Position numbers and translations under genes: made by a program
Shown: one piece after another, positions 1 through 8,969 of the stretch
How the letters are laid out: each line of letters starts with the position of its first letter
How positions within the stretch are numbered: the stretch's first letter is position 1
The notes under the pieces: generated by a model
The model's database searches: none
The model's input: the letters and a program-made list of their open reading frames with translations, nothing else
What the model was told of the DNA's origin: nothing
Assembly (NCBI RefSeq): GCF_003149085.1
Contig: NZ_QGDT01000005.1
Location: forward strand, 248,001 to 312,000
Direction of reading: 5' to 3'
Length of the DNA: 64,000 bases
From: Dyadobacter jejuensis
Lineage (GTDB): Bacteria > Bacteroidota > Bacteroidia > Cytophagales > Spirosomataceae

Positions 1-532
1 CTTTCAAATATTGAATTCGTTGACTGGCTGTGGCTCCTTGGTATTTTTCTAGTTGAACCTCCACCGATTCATTGTTGCCAAATAAAAGGTACTCAATGGC
101 CGGAATACCCTTGTAGGCAGCACCAAGCGACCCTATCAGAGCGGCATCGACAGGAGTACTCTTGGCAATATAGGACTCTATTCCCGACGTGTTGACGGAT
201 GTATAGTAAATGCCAGACTCAAGAAAGTCGTCATCGATAGGTCCCATCGAATAGAGGGATACCTTCTTCCAAGCCGTAGCTAGTTGTAGCCAGTTCTGTT
301 GTAATTCTTCCAGATTCGCTTGTTCGAGCCTATCAGTAGCAACACTTTCGGCTAGGGTGTTTAATTTTTGAGATTCGCTAGCAAAAACTTGTATCGTGGG
401 AAGGATAACCTGGGTGCCTACGCTCGCTATTACCTCGGCCCTGGTAGACTCTACCTCAGGGTCGGCATCCTCCGACTTACTGCATGAGCATGCAGCGAGT
501 ACCAGGGTCATTGCTATTAATTTTTTATACAT
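1..532 (-). CDS. Imelysin-family lipoprotein, 3' end beyond window
   Basis: Reading on the minus strand from ATG at 532, the product starts MYKKLIAMTLVLAACSCSK, a lipoprotein signal with the lipobox Cys at residue 15. About 177 residues are visible before the window edge, so the C-terminus is missing. The stretch GIPAIEYLLFG matches the imelysin (peptidase M75-like) signature around the GxHxxE site, with Pro in place of the His, as in a known imelysin subgroup. Imelysin-like proteins are periplasmic, four-helix-bundle proteins tied to iron uptake (IrpA, EfeO relatives). It is the third gene of a minus-strand operon, 64 bases after the di-haem oxidoreductase. Function in iron handling is inferred from family and context. 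Confidence 0.85.
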   Translation of the reverse strand, partial: MYKKLIAMTLVLAACSCSKSEDADPEVESTRAEVIASVGTQVILPTIQVFASESQKLNTLAESVATDRLEQANLEELQQNWLQLATAWKKVSLYSMGPIDDDFLESGIYYTSVNTSGIESYIAKSTPVDAALIGSLGAAYKGIPAIEYLLFGNNESVEVQLEKYQGATASQRIQYLK

Positions 533-596
533 ATCACTGCTTCTTTTATCGTTCTGTGTAAGTAATAGATCATTTCCTCCAAGAGATCAATAGGGA

Positions 597-2006
597 CTAT
601 AGAGAATTGATAAACGCAATTACCGATGCTCTTTGCGTTTTATTAAGATTCATAAAAGCAGTTTTGGACTTTTCTGCTTCACCCCCATGCCAAAGTATGG
701 CCTCCTCGATGTTACGGGCTCTACCGTCATGCAAAAACTGGGTGTGCTTGTTGACGGCCTGAACGAGCCCTATACCCCATAAGGGGGCCGTTCTCCATTC
801 GCTTCCAGTGGCATCGAAGTCGGGACGTCCATCGGCGAGTCCATCGCCCATGTCGTGTAGCAGAAGGTCGGTATAGGGTTTGATAGCTTGCTTATTCAGT
901 AGGGTCATATCCGATGAGCTACCGGTAGTTAAGGAAGCCACATGGCAGCCATTGCATTGCGCCGTCATAAATAGTTTTTTCCCCTCTACTATCGTCTCGT
1001 TTTTCCAGTCTCGCCGCGCAGGGACGGCCAGAGTCTTGATATAAAATACTACGTCGTCGAAGATGGCATCTTCTATTTCTGGTTCGCCTCCGTTAGGTAA
1101 GGCCCCAAGTCTTCCCAGCTGATTAGGCGAAATGTTTTCGGTCGGGAACATGGAAGAGGTTATGCCCATGTCGCCAGAGAATGCCCCGCCCACTTGTTGC
1201 GCTACAGTCGGTTGATTGGCCTTCCAGCCAAATTTTCCGAGAACTTTCCGTTGCAATTGAGCATCCCAGACGTAGTTAGCCTTTCCGGAAATGCCGTCAG
1301 CATTCGTGTCGTTTTCGTCTACCCTAGACAGAATATCTGCATCCGACACCGCCTCCAGCAGTCCCACACCGGCCATCACTGGGGCGATTCGGGGTGATAC
1401 CATGGCGTCGGATATATCCCCGTAGTTGAGGTTTTTGAAACTATAAGTAGGTTTTTGAAGGCTATAAGGAGTGCCGTCGGGATAGCTTCCTGTAATATTG
1501 GTATAGGTAACGGTTACATCTCCTTCCGCCAGAACCCCGGCTATGGCTCGTGGGCTAAACTGATCTCCATAAATAGGATGGGGCATGGGACCACCATGAG
1601 GACCAACCCCAGGAACAGAAAGTCGAAATAGAAGGGCCTGATTGATAGCCCCATTGTCGTCGGTGGGTTTTCCACGACCATCTAACAAATGGCAAGAGGA
1701 GCAAGAAGTGGCATTGAACAAGGGCCCTAACCCGTCTCTGGCACTCGTGGAAGAGGGGGCCGTCACCCAATTGTTCCTATTGAAGGAGTTGCCGATCACA
1801 AAACGAGTTACCTCGTCGGAGTTGAGGTTGATGAGCGAATTCCCAAAGGCATTGACGCCTGCGTCGAATACGGTGCCTTCCTGCCCACCAGAGTACTCTT
1901 CATATAAGTCGACAGCCGGACTGGTTTGCTCCGACTGTGACTTACACTGAAATAATAGGAAAGCGACAATTAAAAATAAGAAGTGTTTCAAATGTTTAAA
2001 CATCAT
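597..2006 (-). CDS. Di-haem oxidoreductase (DHOR, 'thiol oxidoreductase'-like) lipoprotein
   Basis: The 469-residue product has a hydrophobic N-terminus ending in Cys21 (probable lipoprotein) and two c-type haem motifs, CSSCH at 102-106 and CNGCH at 351-355. This is the layout of the DHOR family, related to bacterial di-haem peroxidases such as MauG/CcpA. The exact redox partner is unknown. It lies 28 bases after an upstream imelysin gene and 64 bases before another. Imelysin plus di-haem protein clusters recur in Bacteroidota and Proteobacteria near iron-regulated genes, so a periplasmic iron oxidation or uptake role is likely but inferred. Two ATG codons stand in tandem at the start; the second would shorten the protein by one residue. 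Confidence 0.88.
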   Translation of the reverse strand: MMFKHLKHFLFLIVAFLLFQCKSQSEQTSPAVDLYEEYSGGQEGTVFDAGVNAFGNSLINLNSDEVTRFVIGNSFNRNNWVTAPSSTSARDGLGPLFNATSCSSCHLLDGRGKPTDDNGAINQALLFRLSVPGVGPHGGPMPHPIYGDQFSPRAIAGVLAEGDVTVTYTNITGSYPDGTPYSLQKPTYSFKNLNYGDISDAMVSPRIAPVMAGVGLLEAVSDADILSRVDENDTNADGISGKANYVWDAQLQRKVLGKFGWKANQPTVAQQVGGAFSGDMGITSSMFPTENISPNQLGRLGALPNGGEPEIEDAIFDDVVFYIKTLAVPARRDWKNETIVEGKKLFMTAQCNGCHVASLTTGSSSDMTLLNKQAIKPYTDLLLHDMGDGLADGRPDFDATGSEWRTAPLWGIGLVQAVNKHTQFLHDGRARNIEEAILWHGGEAEKSKTAFMNLNKTQRASVIAFINSL

Positions 2007-2034
2007 AAATTATCAGCAAATGGAATTTTTAGGC

Positions 2035-3213
2035 TCAACCATTACTTTCCGGGATATTGAAGTTCATGCCCAATGCGGTGGCTACCTCTACCAGCTGGTC
2101 GGCTTGGGCACGTATGGCCGTAATTGCCGTTTTGAAAGCCTCTTCGTTGGTAGTTAAACCCGTGTCGATAGGATCGGGTAGGGCTTTGATAGCGGCCACA
2201 GCTGCATCCAATTTCGCAATCATAGCGGTATTAACGGCTGCATGATTCTCCATCAAAAGGTCGTCAAAACCAGTACCTTCCACCACGGTGCCATCTATCC
2301 GGGTATATTTTCCTAGGTAAACATTATATATCCCTATTTCATCGAATAGATAATCGTTATGGGTATTGTCAGAAAAACAAGAGTGTTCGTCTTCCTGGTC
2401 TTTTGAAGCCAATATTACCGCCATTCGCTCCCCTGATAGCTCTCCTTTCGAAAGCTTACCCATTCCATTTAAGATGTTTAGGATAGACTGATCGAGGTTG
2501 GTCGCCTTAACAAACTCGGTACGGTAGGCACCATTGCTTTCCCATTGTGATTTAACAGACTTAAGGTCTTTTACCAAAAGGTCGGCGACTATCGTTAGGT
2601 ATTGTCCTCGTCGTACAGGGTTAGCTGCGGTACCTCCTTCAAGGTAATCGGTATAAGGTCTTTTACCTGGGCTATCGGCATACAGATCTTGTCCCCATAG
2701 CAAGAACTCTATGGCATGGTAGCCTACTTTAACGTCTGTTTCTCCATTTTTTTCATTGTCAGCCAATAATACCGCTTCACTAATGGTGGGGTAGTCTGCA
2801 GTATTATTGATGACCCCTGCGGTAGTGTCTCCTTCTACATAGTCGATATAGGCTTCATCCAGTGGCCAAGCATTGATTAGCCCCTCAAAATTTTCGTCGG
2901 TGCCATCTATAGGTCCATCGTAAAAACGGAATGCTTCGGTTTGTAAATATGGGTTGCGGCTTTCGAGCCAAGCCGTCTTGCAAGCCTCCAGGCCTGCTGC
3001 CGTTGGGTTGGCTACAAACTCATGTATGGCCGTTTGTAAAGCCTCTGCCGTGGTGATTGCATCTTCATAATTGGCCAAAACGATATTGGCATAATTGTCT
3101 ACGACCTCTTGTTTTTTGGCATCCGTGATTTCCGGATCTACAGGATCGGAATCGTTGGATTTACATGCATTTAATATGGATAAGGAAAGGAGTGCTATAA
3201 ATAGTTTTTTCAT
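2035..3213 (-). CDS. Imelysin-family lipoprotein (IrpA-like)
   Basis: The chosen ATG at 3213 gives MKKLFIALLSLSILNACKS, a good lipoprotein signal (Cys17). A longer reading from 3234 adds seven residues (MHKRQFS) in front of the signal and is less likely. The canonical GxHxxE motif is present as GYHAIE (residues 164-169), followed by FLLWG, the hallmark of imelysin/IrpA proteins. Its length, about 392 residues, suits a two-bundle imelysin domain (about 35-385). The protein should sit in the periplasm on a lipid anchor, and the family is linked to iron acquisition. It is the first gene of the minus-strand operon with the di-haem oxidoreductase and a second imelysin, downstream of a TAnnTTTG promoter. 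Confidence 0.9.
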   Translation of the reverse strand: MKKLFIALLSLSILNACKSNDSDPVDPEITDAKKQEVVDNYANIVLANYEDAITTAEALQTAIHEFVANPTAAGLEACKTAWLESRNPYLQTEAFRFYDGPIDGTDENFEGLINAWPLDEAYIDYVEGDTTAGVINNTADYPTISEAVLLADNEKNGETDVKVGYHAIEFLLWGQDLYADSPGKRPYTDYLEGGTAANPVRRGQYLTIVADLLVKDLKSVKSQWESNGAYRTEFVKATNLDQSILNILNGMGKLSKGELSGERMAVILASKDQEDEHSCFSDNTHNDYLFDEIGIYNVYLGKYTRIDGTVVEGTGFDDLLMENHAAVNTAMIAKLDAAVAAIKALPDPIDTGLTTNEEAFKTAITAIRAQADQLVEVATALGMNFNIPESNG

Positions 3214-3248
3214 TGAAAATTGTCGTTTATGCATTTTGAATATAGGTG

Positions 3249-3256
3249 CAAAGATA
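3249..3256 (-). promoter_or_regulatory. Bacteroidota -7 promoter element (TATCTTTG) for the imelysin operon
   Basis: On the minus strand the element reads TATCTTTG, an exact fit to the Bacteroidota sigma-ABfrA -7 consensus TAnnTTTG. Transcription would start near 3242, leaving a leader of about 29 bases before ATG 3213. This supports 3213 over 3234 as the start. No clear -33 TTTG is seen; the upstream DNA is AT-rich. Confidence 0.55.
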
Positions 3257-3583
3257 ATTTAATATTATTTAGACTACTTATAGTTAAGATTAAAATTCGA
3301 TTTAAAAATCATGTCTCCTGAGGTATACACGTGGTTTTTACAGGCGTATAAGTCCTACTTATTCTTCCACAATTGGACGTGCCTACTGACGTTCCTCTCG
3401 CCTAAAAATGGCCTAAGTCGAGTTTATTGCTTGAAAGTGGACTCAATGGCCTGGGATAGGCATAGGGCAGGGGGAGGTAACGATGGCTTCCAGCCTGGCG
3501 GTCCCTTGCCCGAAAATGGATTCGATAAATTTTGGCTAAAATCCACCCTCCGTATGTTGGATGTTTCCAGAATTATACAGACA
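3257..3583. other. Divergent intergenic region, no gene seen
   Basis: This stretch separates the minus-strand imelysin operon from the plus-strand CoA-transferase module. Open frames cross it on both strands (for example 3311-3658 plus), but their translations lack protein-like composition and known motifs and overlap the operator and start region of the next gene. I see no RNA gene or strong terminator here. Confidence 0.5.
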
Positions 3584-3624
3584 TTTGATTTATATATGAA
3601 AAGAGTATTTGTATATAAATCAAA
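3584..3624. promoter_or_regulatory. Perfect 13-bp inverted repeat, probable operator (IclR candidate)
   Basis: TTTGATTTATATA at 3584-3596 is repeated as its exact reverse complement at 3612-3624, with a 15-base spacer. The right arm ends directly before ATG 3625. A related pair of half-sites occurs at 8104-8137 in front of the IclR and crotonase genes. There the minus strand reads ATATTTGTATGTAAATC, against GTATTTGTATATAAATC here, 15 of 17 bases alike. This is direct sequence evidence for a shared site. That the IclR protein at 7178-7960 binds it is inference. Confidence 0.6.
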
Positions 3625-3633
3625 ATGTATCGT

Positions 3634-4788
3634 ATGGATCAACAAAAAATTCGGCTAAAAGGCATCACTTGGGATCATAGCCGGGGGTACACTTCTATAG
3701 TAGCGGTCGCTCAGCGTTTTCATGAGTTAAATCCTCAGGTTGAAATTGTATGGGAGAAAAGGTCGCTGCAGGCCTTTGCCGATGAGCCCATAGACCAACT
3801 GGCGAGTAGGTATGACTTACTAATAATCGATCATCCATGGACGGGCTATGACGCCCGAACCGGCGTAATCTTTTCCTTAAATTCTTTGCTATCCAGCGAA
3901 TTTTTGGACGATCAAGCCACCCATTCGGTAGGGAAATCCCATGAAAGTTATAGTTATGATGGCCGTCAATGGGCGTTGGCCATCGATGCCGCCACACCAG
4001 TAGCCGCAAGCCGGCCCGATTTGTTGGCCAAAAGCAACCTCGAATTGCCGCAAACCTGGGAGCAGTTGACAGGATTGGCCCAGAAAGGCCTTGTCGCCAT
4101 TCCGGGGATTCCTCAGGATACGTTAATGAGTTTTTATATGGTCTGTTCGACCCTTGGGGAAGATGTATGTACAGGCGAGGAGCGGGTAGTGAGTGAGGAG
4201 GTTGGTTTGCAGGCCTTAAATAGGTTACGAGAACTAGGGGCCTACATAGACCCTATCTGTTTCGATATGAACCCCATAAAGGTATACGAGGCCATGACCA
4301 CCAGTGACCGATATGCCTATTCGCCTTTCGCCTATGGGTATTCCAATTATTCGAAAAAGGGATACGCTTCCGAATTATTGAAATTTCATGACTTAGTAGC
4401 CATAGCAGGGCAAAAACTGATCACGACTTTGGGAGGGACGGGCTTATCCATTTCCGCCTCCTGCCAATATCCAGAAATTGCCGCTCAATTTCTCCGTTTT
4501 GCTGGTTGTGAATTCACCCAAAGCGGCCTATATTTCGAATCGGGCGGACAACCAGGGCATCGGAAGGCATGGCTCAGTAAAGGAGTCAATAGCCAGTGTC
4601 TTGACTACTTTAAGGATACTTTGCCCGCATTGGATCGGTCATTTTTAAGACCAAGGTATCATGGACATATGCAGTTCCAAGACCATGCCGGAAGGCCCAT
4701 TCAGCAGTATATGCAGTTCGGAGGGGACGCCAAGGCGGTTTTGGCTACTTTGAATAAATTGTACCTTGATTCCTTGCAGCCACGTTAA
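3634..4788 (+). CDS. Periplasmic-type solute-binding-protein fold lacking a signal peptide
   Basis: The protein has 384 residues from ATG 3634 (an alternative ATG at 3625 adds MYR and touches the operator). It resembles family 1/8 ABC solute-binding proteins: an early GITWDHSRGYTS segment, then alternating alpha/beta lobes, a hinge-like LLIIDHPW region and a C-terminal helical region. There is no N-terminal hydrophobic signal and no lipobox, so it appears cytoplasmic, and no ABC permease or ATPase gene lies nearby. It sits 34 bases before the first CoA-transferase gene and probably forms an operon with both. A ligand sensor or an accessory protein of the CoA-transferases is possible; neither is shown by the sequence. 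Confidence 0.72.
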   Translation: MDQQKIRLKGITWDHSRGYTSIVAVAQRFHELNPQVEIVWEKRSLQAFADEPIDQLASRYDLLIIDHPWTGYDARTGVIFSLNSLLSSEFLDDQATHSVGKSHESYSYDGRQWALAIDAATPVAASRPDLLAKSNLELPQTWEQLTGLAQKGLVAIPGIPQDTLMSFYMVCSTLGEDVCTGEERVVSEEVGLQALNRLRELGAYIDPICFDMNPIKVYEAMTTSDRYAYSPFAYGYSNYSKKGYASELLKFHDLVAIAGQKLITTLGGTGLSISASCQYPEIAAQFLRFAGCEFTQSGLYFESGGQPGHRKAWLSKGVNSQCLDYFKDTLPALDRSFLRPRYHGHMQFQDHAGRPIQQYMQFGGDAKAVLATLNKLYLDSLQPR

Positions 4789-4822
4789 GTCTATCTTTGA
4801 TAATGTTAATCGATCGTAAAAA

Positions 4823-5968
4823 ATGATATTGCCACTTGAAGGGGTTGTAGTTTTGGAGTTTGCGCAGTTTATGGCGGGGCCGTCGGCTGGGTTAAAATTG
4901 GCGGATCTAGGAGCGCGTGTCATCAAAATAGAGCGACCCGGAGCAGGGGAGTCGGGTAGGAAGATCGCCATCAAAAATCTTTTTATCGGAGACGACAGTT
5001 TGGTGTTTCATACCATAAACCGAAATAAAGAATCCATAGAGGCCAATTTGAAGGATGAGAAAGATTTGGCTATGATCCGCAAGCTTCTCTTACGAGCCGA
5101 TATCCTCCTTCATAATTTCAGGCCTGGTGTGATGGAAAAGATCGGACTAGACTATGATTCGGTGAAGCGCTTGTGTCCCACCATGATATATGGGGAGATA
5201 ACCGGATATGGTAAAGAAGGACCATGGACCAAGAAGCCGGGGCAAGATTTGCTGGTGCAGTCGGTGTCTGGATTGGCCTATCTAAGTGGCAACCGGGCCG
5301 ATGCGCCGACCCCTATGGGGATCGCAGTGTCGGATATGCTGACGGGCGCTCATCTGGTACAGGGCATTTTGGCAGCGATGATCCAACGAGGCAGGACTGG
5401 CCAGGGGGCTAAGGTTAGCGTGAGTCTGCTAGAATCGACGTTAGACTTTCAATTTGAAGGTTTGACTACCTATTTGAACAGTGGAATGCAAGCACCCATA
5501 CGTGCGGAGCAAGGCAATGCCAATGCATTTCTAGGCGCCCCCTATGGGATCTACCAGACTTCCGACGGTTATATGGCCGTGGCGATGGTGCCACTGGCTC
5601 GGCTGACGGAGGCCATGGAGGTTCCATTGCCTGCCGAATATAGGGAACCAACCACGTGGTTCGACCAACGGGACGCTATTATGCGGTTACTGGCCAGTTA
5701 TTTTATAAAAAATACCAGCGACCATTGGGTAGAAATATTTGACAGGCAGGATCTATGGTGTATGCCTGTGCTGGACTACAAAGAGCTCTTGGAGCAGGAG
5801 GCCTACCGGGTTTTAAGAATGGACCAGGAGGTAGTGACGAAGCGGGGAGAGGTTCTCAAAACCACACGCTGTCCTATCCGGATCGATGGAGAGCGGTTGT
5901 TCTCTTCGAAGTCAGCACCGGAGGTCGGGGAAGATAGCGCGGTGATACGTCGCGAATTTGATCTTTAA
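4823..5968 (+). CDS. CaiB/BaiF family CoA-transferase (class III), copy 1
   Basis: The 381-residue product spans the family fold. It carries LADLGARVIKIERPG (residues 26-40), the HNFRPGV segment (97-103) and the PGQDLLVQ segment (139-146). Asp171 in VSDMLTGAHLVQG aligns with the catalytic Asp that forms the acyl anhydride in formyl-CoA transferase. Class III enzymes move CoA between an acyl-CoA donor and a free carboxylic acid. The acid substrate is unknown here; the neighbouring aldehyde dehydrogenase and crotonase suggest an acid made by aldehyde oxidation. It is followed 41 bases later by a clear paralogue. Two tandem copies may form a heteromeric enzyme or serve two acids. Confidence 0.9.
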   Translation: MILPLEGVVVLEFAQFMAGPSAGLKLADLGARVIKIERPGAGESGRKIAIKNLFIGDDSLVFHTINRNKESIEANLKDEKDLAMIRKLLLRADILLHNFRPGVMEKIGLDYDSVKRLCPTMIYGEITGYGKEGPWTKKPGQDLLVQSVSGLAYLSGNRADAPTPMGIAVSDMLTGAHLVQGILAAMIQRGRTGQGAKVSVSLLESTLDFQFEGLTTYLNSGMQAPIRAEQGNANAFLGAPYGIYQTSDGYMAVAMVPLARLTEAMEVPLPAEYREPTTWFDQRDAIMRLLASYFIKNTSDHWVEIFDRQDLWCMPVLDYKELLEQEAYRVLRMDQEVVTKRGEVLKTTRCPIRIDGERLFSSKSAPEVGEDSAVIRREFDL

Positions 5969-6009
5969 TCATATCAATTAAGGTAAGAGCACTTTTAGTA
6001 AATACGGTC

Positions 6010-7170
6010 ATGAAGCAGGTTTCTTTGGAAAAGCCATTACAAGACATCGTCGTACTCGATTTAAGCCAGTTTCTATCGGGCCCATCCGCCAGCCTAAAGC
6101 TAGCGGATTTGGGAGCACGGGTAATAAAAATAGAAAAACCTATAGAGGGAGATATTTGTCGGCATCTGTACAATTCGAACGTGGTGTTGAATGGGGTGTC
6201 GTCGGTATTTCATGCCATTAACCGCAATAAGGAGAGCCTGGTTTTGGATCTGAAACAGGAAGATGGAAAACGGAAGCTTACTAAGCTGATCCAGAGCGCC
6301 GACGTGCTCATTCACAACTTCAGACCCGGTGTGATCGATCATCTGGGATTCGCTTACGATGTGGTGCGACAAATCAATCCGAGGATCGTCTATGGGGAGA
6401 TTTCAGGCTACGGGAAGGCTGGGCCTTGGAAGGATAAGCCGGGACAAGACTTATTGGTACAAGCTATTTCGGGATTGACCACCCTGAGTGGGAATGATGG
6501 GATGGGGCCTGTAGCGATGGGCCTACCCATTGTCGATATTCTAGCAGGAAGTCATTTGGTACAGGGGGTACTGGCCTGCCTGGTCCGTAGAGCGGTTACA
6601 GGCCTTGGGGGACTGGTAGAAGTAAGTATGTTGGAGTCCATCCTGGAATTTCAATTTGAGTCGATCACCACCTATTTTAGGGACGGGGGGGCTCCTACCA
6701 TCAGGACTAAGCAGAATAATGCCCATGCATACTTAGGAGCTCCTTATGGGATCTATCAAACCAAAGATGGATTTTTGGCATTAGCCATGGGCTCCATAGT
6801 CGATTTGGGTTATTTACTGCGCTGTGAACCTCTCAAGGAGTATGTTACTTATGAGAGTTGGTTCGACAAACGCGACGAGATCAAGGCTATATTGGCCGAG
6901 CATCTGCAAAAGGAATCGACACAGTTTTGGCTAAGTTTACTGGAACCGGCCGATTACTGGTGTGCCGACGTGTTGGACTGGGAACGACTGTTTAAAACAG
7001 ACGCCTTTCAGGTTCTCGAAATGATTCAAACGGTTCAGATGGGGGATGGATTTGAATATAAGACTTCGCGTTGCCCGATTCAGATCGACGATCGGCTATT
7101 ACGATCGGCCATAGGTTCGCCAAAACTAGGGGAACATAACGCATCTATTGAAAAAGAGTTTGGGTTATAA
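6010..7170 (+). CDS. CaiB/BaiF family CoA-transferase (class III), copy 2
   Basis: This 386-residue product is a paralogue of the preceding gene along its whole length. The LADLGARVIKIEKP, HNFRPGVID and PGQDLLVQAISGL blocks all recur, and Asp176 in LPIVDILAGSHLVQG is the expected catalytic residue. The paralogues differ most in the N-terminal 60 residues and the C-terminal third. It ends seven bases before the convergent stop of the IclR gene. As for copy 1, acyl substrates cannot be read from sequence. The tandem arrangement suggests duplication followed by divergence. Confidence 0.9.
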   Translation: MKQVSLEKPLQDIVVLDLSQFLSGPSASLKLADLGARVIKIEKPIEGDICRHLYNSNVVLNGVSSVFHAINRNKESLVLDLKQEDGKRKLTKLIQSADVLIHNFRPGVIDHLGFAYDVVRQINPRIVYGEISGYGKAGPWKDKPGQDLLVQAISGLTTLSGNDGMGPVAMGLPIVDILAGSHLVQGVLACLVRRAVTGLGGLVEVSMLESILEFQFESITTYFRDGGAPTIRTKQNNAHAYLGAPYGIYQTKDGFLALAMGSIVDLGYLLRCEPLKEYVTYESWFDKRDEIKAILAEHLQKESTQFWLSLLEPADYWCADVLDWERLFKTDAFQVLEMIQTVQMGDGFEYKTSRCPIQIDDRLLRSAIGSPKLGEHNASIEKEFGL

Positions 7171-7177
7171 GGGAAGT

Positions 7178-7960
7178 CTATCTTTCGATTGGAAACTGAC
7201 TGGTCATAAATCCTAAGGAATGGTTGATCTGTTCGGCAGCCGAAACGAGCTGGGGTATCATGACCTCAAAGGAATGGTTGGATTGAGAAATAGACGTAAG
7301 ACATGAGATGGCTAGAACTCCGAAAACGCCACTTTTCATACTTCCAATAGGGACGGCAAGGTCGGTGACTCCTAGGGTGATTTCACTCTCCTTGATCTCG
7401 TAGCCCCTTTCCCGAATGCCTTCCAGGTACGATAAAAATGACTTTTTTTCTTTAGTGCTCAGTTCTAGGAATTCCTTGTTTTGGTCTAATTGAAATTCCC
7501 TTTGCTCATCGCTTAAGAAAGCCAGTACGACCCGGCCCGAAGTCGTCTTGACCAGTGGGAAGAGGCCTCCTTCTTCTATAGATAGAGATACTAACCCTGG
7601 AGATCGGTTTTGGGAGACAATCAGTAGCTGGCCATTATAGAGCACACCCAGATGGCACGACTGCTGGGTGTCACGAGATAGCCGCTCCATGGCCGGTTTC
7701 GAATACTTGATAAGCTCCTCGATAGGAGAGTGACGGTGCGAAATATGAAACAGCTTTAAAGATAATGAATAATTACCACTATTGGCCTCTTTCATTAGGT
7801 AGCCGCGTTGCTCGAGACATACCAGCATTCGGTATATTTCATTGGGACTCTTCTGAATACCCTGGGCGATTTCGGACTGGGACTGGGGCTTGGCCTCGGA
7901 TGATAAATATTCTAAAATGTCTAATCCTTTATCTAGCGCTGGTGCGTGGTACTTATTCAT
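7178..7960 (-). CDS. IclR-family transcriptional regulator
   Basis: The start at 7960 gives MNKYHAPALDKGLDILEYL; in-frame ATGs at 7966 and 7987 would add two or nine residues. An N-terminal winged helix-turn-helix (about residues 8-65, with SQSEIAQGIQKSPNEIYRML) is followed by the IclR effector domain (about 75-255). The ligand-pocket segment GLVSLSIEEGGLFPLVKTTSGRV is typical. IclR proteins bind palindromes near the promoters of small catabolic operons and respond to carboxylic acids or aromatic acids. It is convergent with the CoA-transferase genes and divergent from the crotonase gene. Paired AT-rich half-sites at 3584-3624 and 8104-8137 are its likely targets. Confidence 0.88.
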   Translation of the reverse strand: MNKYHAPALDKGLDILEYLSSEAKPQSQSEIAQGIQKSPNEIYRMLVCLEQRGYLMKEANSGNYSLSLKLFHISHRHSPIEELIKYSKPAMERLSRDTQQSCHLGVLYNGQLLIVSQNRSPGLVSLSIEEGGLFPLVKTTSGRVVLAFLSDEQREFQLDQNKEFLELSTKEKKSFLSYLEGIRERGYEIKESEITLGVTDLAVPIGSMKSGVFGVLAISCLTSISQSNHSFEVMIPQLVSAAEQINHSLGFMTSQFPIER

Positions 7961-8103
7961 GCTCATGGTATTGGAATGTAAGGGCAATATTACAACTTTA
8001 TTTGTTTCATCTATTCTCTAGCAAGGGCTAATTTCTGACCGCTTCGTCCTGGCCCGAGAACGATGTAAAAGCGAAGATAGAATAAATCAATTTTTATTTT
8101 ATA

Positions 8104-8157
8104 ATTTATATATAAATGAATAGATTTACATACAAATATAACAATCGATTCGAATCG
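8104..8157. promoter_or_regulatory. Divergent iclR/crotonase control region: half-sites, promoter and palindrome
   Basis: ATTTATATAT at 8104-8113 and ATTTACATACAAAT at 8124-8137 repeat the half-sites of the inverted repeat at 3584-3624 with nearly the same spacing (20 against 19 bases). On the minus strand 8140-8133 reads TATATTTG, a TAnnTTTG -7 element, which would place the iclR promoter inside the right half-site and suggests autoregulation. A perfect 12-bp palindrome, CGATTCGAATCG, follows at 8146-8157. Binding by IclR is inferred. Confidence 0.6.
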
Positions 8158-8179
8158 TTCGATTTTTAGACATTATTCC

Positions 8180-8953
8180 ATGGATTTGACTATTGAATAC
8201 ACTAAAAGAGACGCATTAGCCATTCTCACGCTGCAAAAACCACCCGCCAACGGTTACGATATTGACATGTTAACTCTATTGGCCACCTATATCACCGAGA
8301 TAGAGGCCGATCTGCAGGTGAAGGTGGTGCAGGTGCGGAGTAGTAATGCTCGTTTTTTTTCGGCAGGAGCCGATATCAAGGTTTTTGGCTCCAATACCAC
8401 CGAACAAAATACGGCTATGGTGGTAGCGGCTAGGCGTGCTAGTGATCTAATACAGCATAGCAGCAAAATATATGTGGCCGCTATTCAGGGGCATGCATTA
8501 GGAGGTGGACTGGAGCTGGCCATGGCTTGTGATATACGGCTAGCTGCCGAAGGGACATATGCCATAGGCCTCCCCGAAGTGAAGTTAGGCCTTATGCCAG
8601 GCAATGGCGGGGCGGTACGGCTGATAGACCTTATAGGGAAAAGTAGAGCCCTGGAGCTATTATTGACAGGCGATTCCATAAGTCCGCAGCAAGCTTATGC
8701 ATATGGACTGTTTACAAAGCTGTATCCTGAAGCGACTTTTGGTCAGGAGGTCGAGCAGTATCTTGCGACACTAGCACTGGGAGCTGGCCAAGCCATGGCC
8801 GCTATCAAGCGCTTCTCCAGGCTATCGATGGGGCTGGACCAGCAGCAGGGGTTGGCCTTAGAGAAAGAATGTGTGGATAGGCTTTATGACACCGAAGATG
8901 CTGTGGAAGGCTTTAAGGCATTTATTGAAAAAAGAAATCCAAATTATAAGTAA
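8180..8953 (+). CDS. Enoyl-CoA hydratase/isomerase (crotonase) family protein
   Basis: The 257-residue product has the crotonase fold. FFSAGADIK (residues 59-67) and [16 protein letters not shown] (104-119) supply the oxyanion hole. Glu112 and Glu133 (in [15 protein letters not shown]) match the two catalytic glutamates of enoyl-CoA hydratase, so a hydratase is plausible rather than a family member lacking them. The protein should be cytosolic and act on acyl-CoA, likely the product of the neighbouring CoA-transferases. Transcription would start in the shared iclR control region. The aldehyde dehydrogenase follows 16 bases downstream. The physiological substrate is unknown. Confidence 0.88.
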   Translation: MDLTIEYTKRDALAILTLQKPPANGYDIDMLTLLATYITEIEADLQVKVVQVRSSNARFFSAGADIKVFGSNTTEQNTAMVVAARRASDLIQHSSKIYVAAIQGHALGGGLELAMACDIRLAAEGTYAIGLPEVKLGLMPGNGGAVRLIDLIGKSRALELLLTGDSISPQQAYAYGLFTKLYPEATFGQEVEQYLATLALGAGQAMAAIKRFSRLSMGLDQQQGLALEKECVDRLYDTEDAVEGFKAFIEKRNPNYK

Positions 8954-8969
8954 ACTGATTGGAACACAG

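Noticed and set aside
3311..3658. 115-residue plus-strand frame before the solute-binding-like gene
   Set aside because: Composition is not protein-like, it contains no motif, and it overlaps both the inverted repeat and the start of the real gene.
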